NCBI GenBank assembly: GCA_003211115.1
Contig: QCTP01000007.1
Coordinates: 1 to 57,261 of the forward strand
Direction: 5' to 3'
Length of the DNA stretch: 57,261 nucleotides
DNA from: Prochlorococcus sp. AG-673-M19
Lineage (GTDB): Bacteria; Cyanobacteriota; Cyanobacteriia; PCC-6307; Cyanobiaceae
A program made the translations under genes and the position numbers. Below are positions 48,898-57,261 of this stretch, piece by piece. Each line of letters starts with the position of its first letter. The first letter of the stretch is position 1. Below the pieces are notes generated by a model. That model was given only the letters and a program-made list of their open reading frames with translations, was not told where the DNA came from and ran no database searches.

Positions 48898-51807
48898 ATG
48901 AATCCTACAAGAAACTCGGATTTGTTTATTGATAGGCATCTTGGGTTAAAAGATATTGATGAAAAAAAAATGCTTCATAAGCTTGGTTTTAATGATATTG
49001 AAGAATTTATAAATCAAGTTATTCCTGAAGATATTCAATTAAAAAATAAATTTTCAGAAATCTTGCCGAAAGGATGTTCTGAAATTGAGGCTTTGAATGA
49101 ATTAGAAGAAATATCTAAAAAAAATAAAAAAATGAGATCCTTAATTGGGCTTGGATATTATGGAACCCATACTCCTAAAGTAGTTCAGAGGCATGTTTTA
49201 GAAAATCCTAGATGGTATACCGCATATACTCCTTATCAAGCAGAAATTGCGCAAGGAAGATTAGAAGCGCTATTTAATTTTCAAACTTTAATTTGTGAAT
49301 TAACAGGATTCTCTGTAGCGAATGCTTCTCTTTTAGATGAAGGAACTGCAGCTGCGGAAGCAATGACAATGAGTTTTGCTTCAAGGAAAAACAAGTCCTC
49401 TAATGTTTTTTTAGTAGACGAAAATGTTTATGATCATACCTTTAATGTCTTGTCAACTAGAGCAAATCCTTTAGGAATTAATTTAAAACGTTTTAATCAA
49501 AGTAATTTAAATACTATTGAAAATGTTTTTGGAATATTACTACAATTGCCTGGTAAAAACGGACAATTGTTTGATCCGACATTTTTAATTTCTAAAGCGC
49601 ATAAAGCAGAAATCATAGTCACTTCAATTATTGATCCTCTTGCTCAAGTTTTAATAAAACCAATATCTCAATTTGGGGTTGATGTTGCTGTAGGAAGTTT
49701 GCAAAGATTTGGGGTTCCAATGGGTTTTGGTGGCCCTCATGCAGCATTTTTTGCATGTAGTGAAAAATATAAAAGACTGATACCAGGAAGAATTGTAGGT
49801 CAAACTCTCTCTAAAAATGGAGAAAAATCTCTAAGACTGGCATTGCAAACTAGAGAGCAACATATCAGGAGAGAAAAGGCCACTAGTAATATTTGCACCG
49901 CTCAATCTTTGTTAGCAATAATTTCTTCTTTTTATGCGATTTATCATGGCTCTTCTGGATTAACAAAAATGGCTAAGAGGTTAGTGATATTAAGACGATT
50001 TTTAGAATCTTGTCTTCTTGAGTTAGGATTAAATATTCCTCTTGGAAATAGGTTTGATAGTTTTGATATTTATTGTGAAGAATCTGAAAAGATTCATAAT
50101 GAAGCTTTAAAAAATGGATTTAACCTCAGAATTTTACCTCTGGGATCAAGCGTTGAAGAATCTACTGGATTTGGAATTTCTCTAGATGAACTTTCTGATG
50201 AAAATGAAATCTATAATATTTTGAATTTCATATCAATTGCGCTAGGTAAAAAAAGAGATTTTAAGGAAATTACAATTGATAAGTTTTTTCAGCTTGAGGG
50301 CATTCCTTTAAGAAATCAAGAATGGATGCAGCAAAACATATTTAAAAACTATCAAAGTGAAACTGATTTGATGAGGTATATTTTTAAACTTGCTGAGAAA
50401 GATTTTTCACTTGTTGATGGAATGATACCTTTGGGGAGTTGTACTATGAAATTGAATTCTGCGGCAGAACTTAGTCCAATTTCATGGGATAATTTTTCTT
50501 CGATTCACCCTTTTGCGCCTGCTAATCAAACCAAGGGTTATTTAAAAATAATAACTGATCTTGAGAAATGGATCAGTGATCTTGTTGGTTTAAATTCAGT
50601 TTCTTTTCAACCTAATGCAGGTTCTCAAGGTGAATTTGCGGGTTTATTGGCAATTAATTCTTATTTCGCTTCAAAAGGTGATGTACTAAGAAAAATATGC
50701 TTAATTCCTCAAAGTGCTCACGGAACAAATCCTGCGAGTGCTGTTATGGCAGGTTTTGATGTTGTAACTATAAAATGCGATTCTGAGGGTAATATTTCAT
50801 TTGAGGATTTATTAATTAAGGTCCAGGAATTTGATAACCATATTGGTGCTTTAATGTTAACTTATCCCTCTACTCATGGAGTTTTTGAATTAAAAATTAG
50901 AGAAATTTGCGATTTAATTCACTCAGTTGGAGCATTTGTATATTTAGATGGAGCAAATTTAAATGCTCAGGTTGGATTATGTAAACCTGGTGAATATGGA
51001 GTGGATGTTTGTCATCTGAATTTACATAAAACATTTTGTATTCCCCATGGTGGTGGTGGTCCTGGAGTTGGCCCAGTAGCGACATCAGAAACTTTAAGTC
51101 CATTTCTTCCTTCTCATTCTTTGAAGGATAATATTTATAGTCAATTAGAATATTCTGTATCCTCCTCAGAGCATGGAAGTGCAAGCATACTCCCAATAAG
51201 TTGGATGTATATAAAGATGGTTGGTCAAAGTGGTTTAAGAAAGGCTAGTTCTCATGCAATATTGTCAGCAAATTATATTGCTAATTCGTTAAAGAAAAAA
51301 TTTAAGATTTTATATAAAGGTGAAAGTAATTTTGTTGCACATGAATGTATTCTCGATTTTAGAGAACTGAAGTCAAAAACTGGCTTAAGTGTAAATGATG
51401 TAGCCAAAAGATTAATAGATTATAGTTTTCATGCTCCAACTATAAGTTGGCCTGTCCCTGAGACTATAATGATTGAGCCAACTGAGAGTGAAAGTTTGAA
51501 AGAGTTAGATAGATTTTGTGAAGCAATGCTTTTAATAATCGATGAAATTGAAGAAATTGAAAACAACTCTGAACTAAGAAATAATAATTTAATTAGTAAT
51601 GCTCCTCATACAATAAAAGAGTTGATTTCAGATAATTGGAATTATCCTTACTCAAAAGAACAGGCTGCATATCCTTATAAAAGTAGATTCGAATACAAAT
51701 TCTGGTCTTCAGTTTCAAGGATTAATAATGCTTATGGAGACAGGAATTTAATTTGTTCTTGTAATGTTAATAATCATGACTCCATAGAAGATAAAAAATG
51801 CGCTTAA
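48898..51807 (+). CDS. gcvP: Glycine dehydrogenase (decarboxylating), P protein
   Basis: GcvP decarboxylates glycine with PLP and passes the remainder to lipoyl-H protein; in cyanobacteria it handles photorespiratory glycine and feeds C1 units. The 969-aa single-chain form contains both halves: GLGYYGTHTPKVVQRHVLENPRWYTAYTPYQ region near residue 83 and LLDEGTAAAEAM, then the C-terminal half with LGSCTMKLN, QPNAGSQGEFAGLL, AHGTNPASAVMAG and the PLP-Lys in LNLHKTFCIPHGGGGPG near residue 710. It is preceded by gcvH. gcvT is elsewhere in the window. Confidence 0.98.
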   Translation: MNPTRNSDLFIDRHLGLKDIDEKKMLHKLGFNDIEEFINQVIPEDIQLKNKFSEILPKGCSEIEALNELEEISKKNKKMRSLIGLGYYGTHTPKVVQRHVLENPRWYTAYTPYQAEIAQGRLEALFNFQTLICELTGFSVANASLLDEGTAAAEAMTMSFASRKNKSSNVFLVDENVYDHTFNVLSTRANPLGINLKRFNQSNLNTIENVFGILLQLPGKNGQLFDPTFLISKAHKAEIIVTSIIDPLAQVLIKPISQFGVDVAVGSLQRFGVPMGFGGPHAAFFACSEKYKRLIPGRIVGQTLSKNGEKSLRLALQTREQHIRREKATSNICTAQSLLAIISSFYAIYHGSSGLTKMAKRLVILRRFLESCLLELGLNIPLGNRFDSFDIYCEESEKIHNEALKNGFNLRILPLGSSVEESTGFGISLDELSDENEIYNILNFISIALGKKRDFKEITIDKFFQLEGIPLRNQEWMQQNIFKNYQSETDLMRYIFKLAEKDFSLVDGMIPLGSCTMKLNSAAELSPISWDNFSSIHPFAPANQTKGYLKIITDLEKWISDLVGLNSVSFQPNAGSQGEFAGLLAINSYFASKGDVLRKICLIPQSAHGTNPASAVMAGFDVVTIKCDSEGNISFEDLLIKVQEFDNHIGALMLTYPSTHGVFELKIREICDLIHSVGAFVYLDGANLNAQVGLCKPGEYGVDVCHLNLHKTFCIPHGGGGPGVGPVATSETLSPFLPSHSLKDNIYSQLEYSVSSSEHGSASILPISWMYIKMVGQSGLRKASSHAILSANYIANSLKKKFKILYKGESNFVAHECILDFRELKSKTGLSVNDVAKRLIDYSFHAPTISWPVPETIMIEPTESESLKELDRFCEAMLLIIDEIEEIENNSELRNNNLISNAPHTIKELISDNWNYPYSKEQAAYPYKSRFEYKFWSSVSRINNAYGDRNLICSCNVNNHDSIEDKKCA

Positions 51808-51937
51808 AAAAACTAGCATTTTTCTTGTTTTTTAGTTATCTTCTGTATAGAAAAAAATTTAACATTTTCTTATAGAATTTTTTTAAATTTTTTGATTAAT
51901 ATTATCAAGCATCAAATTTTTTGGGGTATTTGAAGCT

Positions 51938-52189
51938 ATGAGCAATGATTTTAAATCTGGTAAGGTTAAAAGATTACCAACCACAAATTTGGATCTACCA
52001 AATTTTGTAAATAAATATTCAGGGAATAATTCACAAGTTAGTTCTGTTGAGGGAACTAATGTGATTAGAGTTCCATTTGGTATAAGATTACCTAAAAAAC
52101 AAAGGCCAGAAAAGAATCAAAATATAGCTACTTTAATACTTCCAATTAATACATTGATTAATCCTACACCGCCGCCGCATGTGGCCTAG
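51938..52189 (+). CDS. Small hypothetical protein, 83 aa
   Basis: An ATG-initiated 83-aa protein of unknown family: basic, soluble, with KRLPTTNLDLPNF near the start and VIRVPFGIRLPKKQRPEKNQN in the middle. The C-terminus is a Pro-rich TPPPHVA. The codons for that end are unusually GC-rich for this DNA (nt 52170-52187). It is 130 bp after gcvP and convergent with sqdX, with 11 bp between stops; the interval resembles a tRNA D-arm. The frame is intact, but evidence for translation is limited to length and composition. Confidence 0.6.
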   Translation: MSNDFKSGKVKRLPTTNLDLPNFVNKYSGNNSQVSSVEGTNVIRVPFGIRLPKKQRPEKNQNIATLILPINTLINPTPPPHVA

Positions 52190-52200
52190 TTGGTAGAGAC

Positions 52201-53334
52201 TTAAGAGATGTTTTCAAGTGTTTCTGAATAATATTTTTGTAATTGAAGAGTAGCTTGGTTCCAATCCCATTGTTCAGCTTCCTTCCTCGCCTCTTTTCTC
52301 ATCGCTTCTTTTTTATTTTTATCTACCAAGATTTTTTTGGTAGCTTCAATTAAACTTCGTTCACCTTTGTCTATTTCATCTGGGTCATATAAGCAGCCAT
52401 TTACTCCATCATTGATAATATCTGGAATTCCTCCTTTATTAGCTCCTATAACAGGGCATCCAGCAGCCATTGCCTCTAACAATACTAATCCGAGAGTTTC
52501 TGTGCTTGACGGGAATAAGAATATATCTCCAGATGCGTAAGCACTGGCAAGCTCTTCACCAGAAAGATATCCAACAAAATTTGTTTTTGTGTTTTCAAAA
52601 ATCTTTTCCAACTGTCCTCTGTATGGACCATCTCCTACGAGAGCGAGACAGGCACCGGGGATATTATCTAATACTGGTTTAATCCTTTCAATTTGTTTTT
52701 CTGCGGATAATCGACCCACATAAATTAAAAGTGAATCTGTATTTTTGTATTTCCCAAATAATTTTTCTCTCATTTTTTCACTTCTCAAATCTGGTCTGAA
52801 GTTTTCAGTATCTACACCTCTTTGCCATAATGCAGTTCTTTGTATGCCTTTATCCTCGAGTTCATTGACCATTGCAGTTGAGGTGCAAAGATTTAATAAA
52901 GCTTGATTGTGAGCTGCTTTTAATAACTCCCATAAAAGTGGTTCCAACATTCCCATCCCATAATGTTCAAGATATTTAGGAAGATGTGTATGATAGCTAG
53001 CAATTAGAGGAATATTATTTGTTTTAGCTAGCCATATCCCTCCAAGTCCAAGTACAGCAGGATTTACTACATGTATTAAATCTGGCTTAAATTTTTCTAA
53101 TTTATCAGAGACTGCAGGACCTGGTAGGCCTAGTTTTAACTCAGGATATAAAGGGAGTGGCATTGCAGCAACACCAACTATTGTTGCTCCTTTATAAGAA
53201 TCGGGACATCCTTCAGGACAAAAAACTATAACTTCATCACCATTTTTTGTTAAAAATTCGATGGTCTTAGTTAATCTTGTAACTATTCCGTCGACTTTCG
53301 GTAGAAAAGTTTCAGTAAAGAATGCTATTTTCAC
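52201..53334 (-). CDS. sqdX: Sulfoquinovosyltransferase SqdX
   Basis: SqdX is a GT4 glycosyltransferase that moves sulfoquinovose from UDP-sulfoquinovose to diacylglycerol, giving the phosphorus-free lipid SQDG. The 377-aa product has the N-terminal FFTETFLPKVDGIVTRLTKT (residues about 5-24), HVVNPAVLGLGG, SYHTHLPKYLEHYGMG and GVDTENFRP. The donor-side region contains IYVGRLSAEKQIER and PSSTETLGLVLLEAMAAGCPV, including the E-x7-E motif. The neighbour sqdB, 28 bp upstream on the same strand, fixes the assignment. Confidence 0.96.
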   Translation of the reverse strand: MKIAFFTETFLPKVDGIVTRLTKTIEFLTKNGDEVIVFCPEGCPDSYKGATIVGVAAMPLPLYPELKLGLPGPAVSDKLEKFKPDLIHVVNPAVLGLGGIWLAKTNNIPLIASYHTHLPKYLEHYGMGMLEPLLWELLKAAHNQALLNLCTSTAMVNELEDKGIQRTALWQRGVDTENFRPDLRSEKMREKLFGKYKNTDSLLIYVGRLSAEKQIERIKPVLDNIPGACLALVGDGPYRGQLEKIFENTKTNFVGYLSGEELASAYASGDIFLFPSSTETLGLVLLEAMAAGCPVIGANKGGIPDIINDGVNGCLYDPDEIDKGERSLIEATKKILVDKNKKEAMRKEARKEAEQWDWNQATLQLQKYYSETLENIS

Positions 53335-53362
53335 TTGTTTAAGTTAGATATCACAAGAATTT

Positions 53363-54556
53363 TTAATTAGCTTTTATTGCTTTAGCTTGTTTCTTTGTCC
53401 AAGTTGAAATACAAGGAATTCTTTTTTTGTCACATCTCATTGAGTATTTTTTAGCTACTTCAACAACTTCTTCTAATAAGCCATTATCAAGAGTTGTTGG
53501 ATTGAGGCCCAATTCTATAAAACATTTATTATCAACTATTAAGTCATTTTCGACGGCTTCATTTCGAGGATTTGGTAAATAATTAACTTTAGCTCCAGTA
53601 AGAGAAGCAACTTTTTTAGCTAATTCACCTACTTGATGACTTTCTGTCATTTGATTAAATATTTTAACTCTTTCACCGGATTGTGGAGGATTTTCTAGAG
53701 CTAGTTGAACACATTTAACTGAATCTTTTATATGTATAAAAGCTCTTGTTTGTCCTCCTGTTCCATGAACAGTTAAGGGATATCCTATAGCTGCTTGCAT
53801 GAGAAATCTATTTAGTACAGTTCCGTAATCTCCGTCGTAATCGAATCTATTTGTCAACCTTGGATCTTTTAATGTTGTTTCAGTATTTGTGCCCCAAACA
53901 ATACCTTGATGTAAATCTGTAATTCTAATCAAGTCATTTTTATTGTAATAAAGAAATAATAATTGATCTAATGTCTTGGTCATATGATAAACACTGCCTG
54001 GACTAGCTGGATGAAGTATTTCCTCTTCAAAACGACTTCCATCTGGTTGAGGAACTTCAACTTTTAAATATCCTTCAGGAATTGTTGCACCTCTATGTGA
54101 TCCATATCCATATACACCCATGGTTCCTAAGTGAACAATATGAATATCTAAATTACTTTCCACAATTGCGGCTAGCAAATTGTGAGTACCATTTACATTA
54201 TTGTCGACTGTATATCTTTTGGTATAACTTGATTTCATTGAGTAAGGTGCGGCCCTTTGTTCAGCAAAATGTACAATTGAATCTGGTTTTTCTTCAATTA
54301 GTAAATTTAGTAATTTTTGGTACTGTTTCGAAAGATCAATATTGATAAATTTTATGGCTTTTCCTCCAGTCTCTTCCCACGCGGAAAGTCTCTCGTGGAT
54401 TGAAGAAATTGGTGTTAAAGATTCTACTTCAAGATCAATATCTATTTTTCTGCGACTTAGATTGTCAACTATAATCACTTCATGATTTTGTTCTGCTAAA
54501 TTCACCGCACAAGGCCAACCGCAAAAACCATCTCCGCCAAGAACAATTACTTTCAC
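53363..54556 (-). CDS. sqdB: UDP-sulfoquinovose synthase SqdB
   Basis: SqdB makes UDP-sulfoquinovose from UDP-glucose and sulfite using a tightly bound NAD. The 397-aa SDR protein has the NAD loop LGGDGFCGWPCAVNLA (residues about 6-21). The catalytic triad region is Thr145 in HLGTMGVYGYG with Tyr190-x3-Lys194 (YHMTK). HLGTMGVYG and QGIVWGTNTE are family hallmarks. The start is GTG at 54556, with GGAG six bases before it. It is the first gene of the sqdB-sqdX pair. Cyanobacteria with low phosphate supply rely on SQDG in place of phospholipid. Confidence 0.97.
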   Translation of the reverse strand: MKVIVLGGDGFCGWPCAVNLAEQNHEVIIVDNLSRRKIDIDLEVESLTPISSIHERLSAWEETGGKAIKFINIDLSKQYQKLLNLLIEEKPDSIVHFAEQRAAPYSMKSSYTKRYTVDNNVNGTHNLLAAIVESNLDIHIVHLGTMGVYGYGSHRGATIPEGYLKVEVPQPDGSRFEEEILHPASPGSVYHMTKTLDQLLFLYYNKNDLIRITDLHQGIVWGTNTETTLKDPRLTNRFDYDGDYGTVLNRFLMQAAIGYPLTVHGTGGQTRAFIHIKDSVKCVQLALENPPQSGERVKIFNQMTESHQVGELAKKVASLTGAKVNYLPNPRNEAVENDLIVDNKCFIELGLNPTTLDNGLLEEVVEVAKKYSMRCDKKRIPCISTWTKKQAKAIKAN

Positions 54557-54726
54557 TCAAAACTCCAGAATTAAAAATGATATTTTATATTTATTAAATT
54601 ACTACAGAGTGCTTCCAAAATGCGAAAAAATATTGTAAAAAGTTTCAAATCTTTTCTCTTGAATTAATATATTCTTTGTCATACTACTTTTTTTAATAAT
54701 TAATTTATTTTTTCAAAGTAATAATA

Positions 54727-55524
54727 TCACTTGATCGATATGTTTTTTTCAGGTGAACTAGCGCTTGCCAACTTTTGCTTTTCAATTCTTCCAGCTAGAA
54801 AAGCTTCTCTTCCAGCTTTTACTCCATAATTCATCGCGCTAGCCATTCTTAATGGATTTTTAGCTAATGCTATTGCGCTATTAATTAAAACACCATCTGC
54901 ACCAACTTCCATAGCTTGAGAAGCCTCACTTGGGACACCTATTCCGGCATCAATAATTACTGGAATATTCGAATTTTCAATAATAATAGAAATATTAGAT
55001 AAATTTAGAAGACCTTGACCTGAACCTATAGGTGATCCTAATGGCATAACAGTTGAACAACCAATCTCTTCTAACCTTTGAGCTAATATTGGATCGGCAT
55101 TTATATACGGAAGAACAATAAAATCTTTCTTTATCAAAATTTCAGCTGCCTTAAGAGTTTCAATAGGATCAGGTAATAAATACTTTTTATCAGGAATTAC
55201 TTCTAATTTGACAAAATTATTTTCTTCTTGACCTGACAATTTTGCAAGTTCTCTTCCTAAAAGTGCTATTCTCACTGCCTCATCTGAATTAGTGCAGCCA
55301 GCAGTATTAGGGAGCATCCAAAATTTATTCCAATCAATTTTTTCTAGCAAATTCTCTCCACTTTGATTATTTTGTACTCTTCTTACCGCGACAGTTACTA
55401 TTTCAGATTCAGTGTTTGATAAACTTTCCATCATAACTTCAGAAGAAGTATATTTTCCTGTACCTACCATTAATCTACTTAAGAATTTTTTACCTCCAAT
55501 TTTCAAGAATGAATCTTTTTTCAT
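54727..55524 (-). CDS. thiG: Thiazole synthase ThiG
   Basis: ThiG forms the thiazole phosphate ring of thiamine from deoxyxylulose phosphate, ThiS thiocarboxylate and a glycine imine. The 265-aa product has [12 protein letters not shown] (residues about 16-27), TVAVRR, LPNTAGC and FVKLEVIPD with the Schiff-base Lys106. [16 protein letters not shown] and the phosphate site [27 protein letters not shown] follow. It is stand-alone and not fused to a ThiO oxidase as in some cyanobacteria. The start directly abuts the stop of the TPR gene. Confidence 0.97.
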   Translation of the reverse strand: MKKDSFLKIGGKKFLSRLMVGTGKYTSSEVMMESLSNTESEIVTVAVRRVQNNQSGENLLEKIDWNKFWMLPNTAGCTNSDEAVRIALLGRELAKLSGQEENNFVKLEVIPDKKYLLPDPIETLKAAEILIKKDFIVLPYINADPILAQRLEEIGCSTVMPLGSPIGSGQGLLNLSNISIIIENSNIPVIIDAGIGVPSEASQAMEVGADGVLINSAIALAKNPLRMASAMNYGVKAGREAFLAGRIEKQKLASASSPEKNISIK

Positions 55525-56082
55525 TTAAAATCCTTTATCTTTTATGCCTTTATAAGGGGAGTAATTATTCCTTTTTTCAAGCTCTTTACTCTTTTTGACT
55601 GCTGTTTTGTTGTTTGGATCTATAACTAAAACTTTTTTATAAGTCGCATATGCCAATTCATATTCTAATAATCTTTGTTGCGCAGAGGCAAGATTGTTTA
55701 AAGCAACTGTATATTCCGGGAGTGATTTGATAGCTGAGTTATAGTGCTTAATTGCTTTTTTAAATTCATTTTGTGCAGCATAAGAAAATCCAAGAGCATT
55801 TTCGATAATAGCTTTTGCTTCATTAGGTTCATCTTCATAATATTCAACAGCTTTTAAAAAAGTCTTTGTGGCCTCTGTGTACAACCTTTTTTTTATTTGA
55901 ATAGAGCCAAATTCATATAATTCAGATGCTTTTGTGAGTGAATCCAAGCCTTTTTGCTCAAATTTTACTAAATTCAACTCTTCCTTTCTTGTTCTAAGAA
56001 ATTGTCGAAATACAAAAACAGAAATTATTATGAGTACTAGGAAAAGGATTATTAAATAGGATTGAAAGGAAGATATTTCCAT
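55525..56082 (-). CDS. Membrane-anchored TPR protein
   Basis: The 185-aa protein has one N-terminal transmembrane segment (residues about 7-26: QSYLIILFLVLIIISVFVF) followed by a linker and about three tetratricopeptide-like helical repeats. These include SIQIKKRLYTEATKTFLKAVEYY, ENALGFSYAAQNEFKKAIKHYNSAI and NNLASAQQRLLEYELAYATYKKVLVIDP. A Lys-rich tail ends it. TPR proteins scaffold other proteins; similar ones in cyanobacteria act in photosystem assembly or pilus and membrane biogenesis, but nothing identifies the partner. It is directly coupled to thiG. Confidence 0.88.
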   Translation of the reverse strand: MEISSFQSYLIILFLVLIIISVFVFRQFLRTRKEELNLVKFEQKGLDSLTKASELYEFGSIQIKKRLYTEATKTFLKAVEYYEDEPNEAKAIIENALGFSYAAQNEFKKAIKHYNSAIKSLPEYTVALNNLASAQQRLLEYELAYATYKKVLVIDPNNKTAVKKSKELEKRNNYSPYKGIKDKGF

Positions 56083-56118
56083 TACTTAAAATATTTTTTC
56101 AAAATTATTTTTTATAAA

Positions 56119-56466
56119 CTATTTACTAACATTAGATACTATTTTTTCAAAACATTGGGGATCTCTTAATGCTAACTGTGCAAGCATTTTTCTGTTAATA
56201 ATTATCTCAGAGGTCTTCATACCATTAATTAATTTACTGTAATTTGTACCATTAATTCTAGCAGAGGCATTTATTCTTGATATCCAAAGTCTTCTGAAAT
56301 CCCTTTTTCTTCTTCTTCTATCTCTATAAGCATTACAAAGAGCTTTCATTACTCTTTGGTTCGCTGTTCTAAAAAGATTTTTGTTTCCTCCTCTGAAACC
56401 TTTTGCTAGGTTTAGGATTTTGTTTCTTCTTTTTCTAGCTATGTTGCCTCTTTTGACACGTGCCAT
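56119..56466 (-). CDS. rplT: Ribosomal protein L20
   Basis: L20 binds 23S rRNA early in 50S assembly. The 115-aa product is strongly basic, starting [25 protein letters not shown] (residues about 2-26) and continuing [25 protein letters not shown], the long N-terminal helix that threads into rRNA, then the globular C-terminal part. It follows rpmI by 30 bp. infC is not adjacent, so the usual infC-rpmI-rplT attenuation arrangement is not present here. L20 autoregulation in the leader was not identified. Confidence 0.98.
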   Translation of the reverse strand: MARVKRGNIARKRRNKILNLAKGFRGGNKNLFRTANQRVMKALCNAYRDRRRRKRDFRRLWISRINASARINGTNYSKLINGMKTSEIIINRKMLAQLALRDPQCFEKIVSNVSK

Positions 56467-56496
56467 AAATTTATTTAAAAAGTAACTTGAATGCTT

Positions 56497-56694
56497 TTAA
56501 GCGTATGGAATCATTAATTTTACATTATCAGCATCCCTTTCATCAACAACAGCTTTGGTAGAAAGATGTCTCTTTAATTTTGAGCTTTTGTGATCCAATA
56601 AATGATTATGGAAAGCTCTTCTTCTCATGAATTTACCCGTAGCAGTAGCTTTAAATCTTTTTGCTGCTGATTTACGAGTCTTAAGTTTAGACAT
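56497..56694 (-). CDS. rpmI: Ribosomal protein L35
   Basis: L35 is a small basic 50S protein. The 65-aa product has [19 protein letters not shown] near the N-terminus and the typical [19 protein letters not shown] middle. Length is normal. It is the first gene of the rpmI-rplT pair and is divergent from the SpoIID-like gene with 91 bp between starts. An imperfect palindrome lies upstream of its start at 56708-56729. Confidence 0.98.
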   Translation of the reverse strand: MSKLKTRKSAAKRFKATATGKFMRRRAFHNHLLDHKSSKLKRHLSTKAVVDERDADNVKLMIPYA

Positions 56695-56707
56695 TTCCCT
56701 TGATAAT

Positions 56708-56729
56708 GTTTAATCTAGATAATCTAAAC
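56708..56729. repeat. Imperfect palindrome in the rpmI/SpoIID-like divergent spacer
   Basis: The spacer contains GTTTA...TAAAC ends with nested ATCTAGAT and a TAATCTA direct repeat at a nine-base period, starting 14 bases before the rpmI ATG. It could be part of an rpmI promoter or leader structure, or only AT-rich sequence. Confidence 0.25.
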
Positions 56730-56785
56730 CTTTATATGCATTGGTGCAAATTAAAGTTTTGAATTGATAAGGAAATTTTGAGCTT

Positions 56786-57261
56786 ATGCAGCGCAACTTT
56801 AGATTTGGATATCTTTTTTATGGATATTGGTTATTTTGTTTACTTACGCCAATATTTACATTAAATAGCTTTGCAGAAGAATATTTAAGATTAGATCTTA
56901 CTCAAGAATTAAAAAAAGGTAATTTCTTAATTGGATTAAAACAATATTTAGGTGCTAAAAGTGATAGTTTTTCAGAGAAAAAAAATATAACATTTAGCAC
57001 AAAAGATAATTTTTTAAAACTTTATTCTTTAAACGGCGTTAAACATAAATCAAAAAAAATAAAAATTGTTTTTAAGAAAATAACCTTGAAAACTCCTTTA
57101 ATTATTGAAAGAGTTGTATTTGGTCCATTTGCAAGTTACGAATCTGCGCAAAAGCAAGCTGAAAATTTAAATAAAAAAGGTTATGAAGCTCAAGTTGCCT
57201 ATCCAAAAAATTGGGAAGTTTGGATTCCACTTGGTGATAAACTTCCAAAAAAATTAAATTA
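56786..57261 (+). CDS. SpoIID-like protein with SPOR-like domain, partial
   Basis: The gene runs off the end of the window; 158 residues are visible. It starts at ATG 56786. The N-terminus is a signal peptide or membrane anchor (residues about 8-30, YLFYGYWLFCLLTPIFTLNSFA). A segment of about 45 residues (107-150), IERVVFGPFASYESAQKQAEN and WEVWIPLG, fits a SPOR-like domain that binds septal peptidoglycan. In picocyanobacteria, as I recall, a SpoIID-family cell-wall protein with this layout sits next to rpmI/rplT, but the SpoIID domain itself is outside the window. The protein therefore probably acts in the periplasm. Confidence 0.65.
   Translation, partial: MQRNFRFGYLFYGYWLFCLLTPIFTLNSFAEEYLRLDLTQELKKGNFLIGLKQYLGAKSDSFSEKKNITFSTKDNFLKLYSLNGVKHKSKKIKIVFKKITLKTPLIIERVVFGPFASYESAQKQAENLNKKGYEAQVAYPKNWEVWIPLGDKLPKKLN

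Noticed and set aside
54602-54682. A 26-aa ORF upstream of sqdB on the minus strand
   Set aside because: Too short to distinguish from chance and without a recognisable family; it could be a leader peptide, but nothing in the sequence supports that.

Overview
The window is a compact stretch of bacterial chromosome that reads as a high-light-type Prochlorococcus, or a very close marine picocyanobacterium. This rests on very low GC, short or overlapping gene junctions, and a picocyanobacterial gene set: sucrose-phosphate synthase, SqdB/SqdX sulfolipid genes, acnB, a UbiC-like chorismate lyase, a DesC-type desaturase, a DUF3134 protein and a phytol-kinase-like protein. The strain cannot be named from sequence reading alone. 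I see no insertion sequence, prophage, CRISPR array, integrase or rRNA. One tRNA is present (Val, TAC). The window opens inside uvrA and closes inside a SpoIID/SPOR-like gene. No gene-free gap exceeds about 260 bp.

Layout. 1-9.7 kb: 3' part of uvrA, sps (glucosyltransferase domain only), a small hypothetical gene, mraY with an overlapping DUF3134 gene, argG, rpsF with a possible structured leader, aroE and dnaK. 9.7-22 kb: a DAO-family FAD oxidase, purU, a ClC H+/Cl- exchanger, acnB, DAHP synthase, a phytol-kinase-like protein, a group 2-like sigma factor, ppk and an MFS transporter. 22-33.7 kb: cobA, then a long minus-strand run that falls into tightly linked blocks: pabC-pabB-queC-queE-pyrG, aspS, and gcvT-speB-speE-mazG. 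33.7-37.8 kb: tRNA-Val, an A-type Fe-S carrier, valS, a VTT/DedA-type membrane protein and an unlisted 49-aa ORF. 37.9-41.5 kb: a T4-type ATP-dependent DNA ligase, an NTF2-like membrane-anchored protein, a SprT-like metalloprotease, a highly charged protein and a chorismate lyase. 41.5-46.4 kb: mnmG, dnaB, rplI and desC. 46.4-52.2 kb: a possible HTH protein, a PLP-dependent methionine gamma-lyase-like enzyme, gcvH, gcvP and a small hypothetical gene. 52.2-57.3 kb: sqdX, sqdB, thiG, a TPR protein, rplT, rpmI and the start of the SpoIID-like gene.

How the genes fit together. Several pathways recur. Chorismate supply and use: DAHP synthase, AroE, PabB/PabC and chorismate lyase. Glycine and C1 metabolism: GcvT, GcvH, GcvP and PurU. 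Polyamines: SpeB and SpeE. Translation: AspS, ValS with tRNA-Val, MnmG, QueC/QueE, and S6, L9, L20 and L35. Membrane lipids: SqdB/SqdX and DesC.

Most of this is ordinary core genome. The spots most worth a second look are the phage-type ATP-dependent ligase next to the SprT-like protease, a hairpin just in front of rpsF, a run of nine G in DAHP synthase, the 82-bp antisense overlap at the end of sps, the 49-aa ORF and a tRNA-like fragment between two stop codons near 52.18 kb. I did not find convincing evidence of a wholly new multi-gene system.
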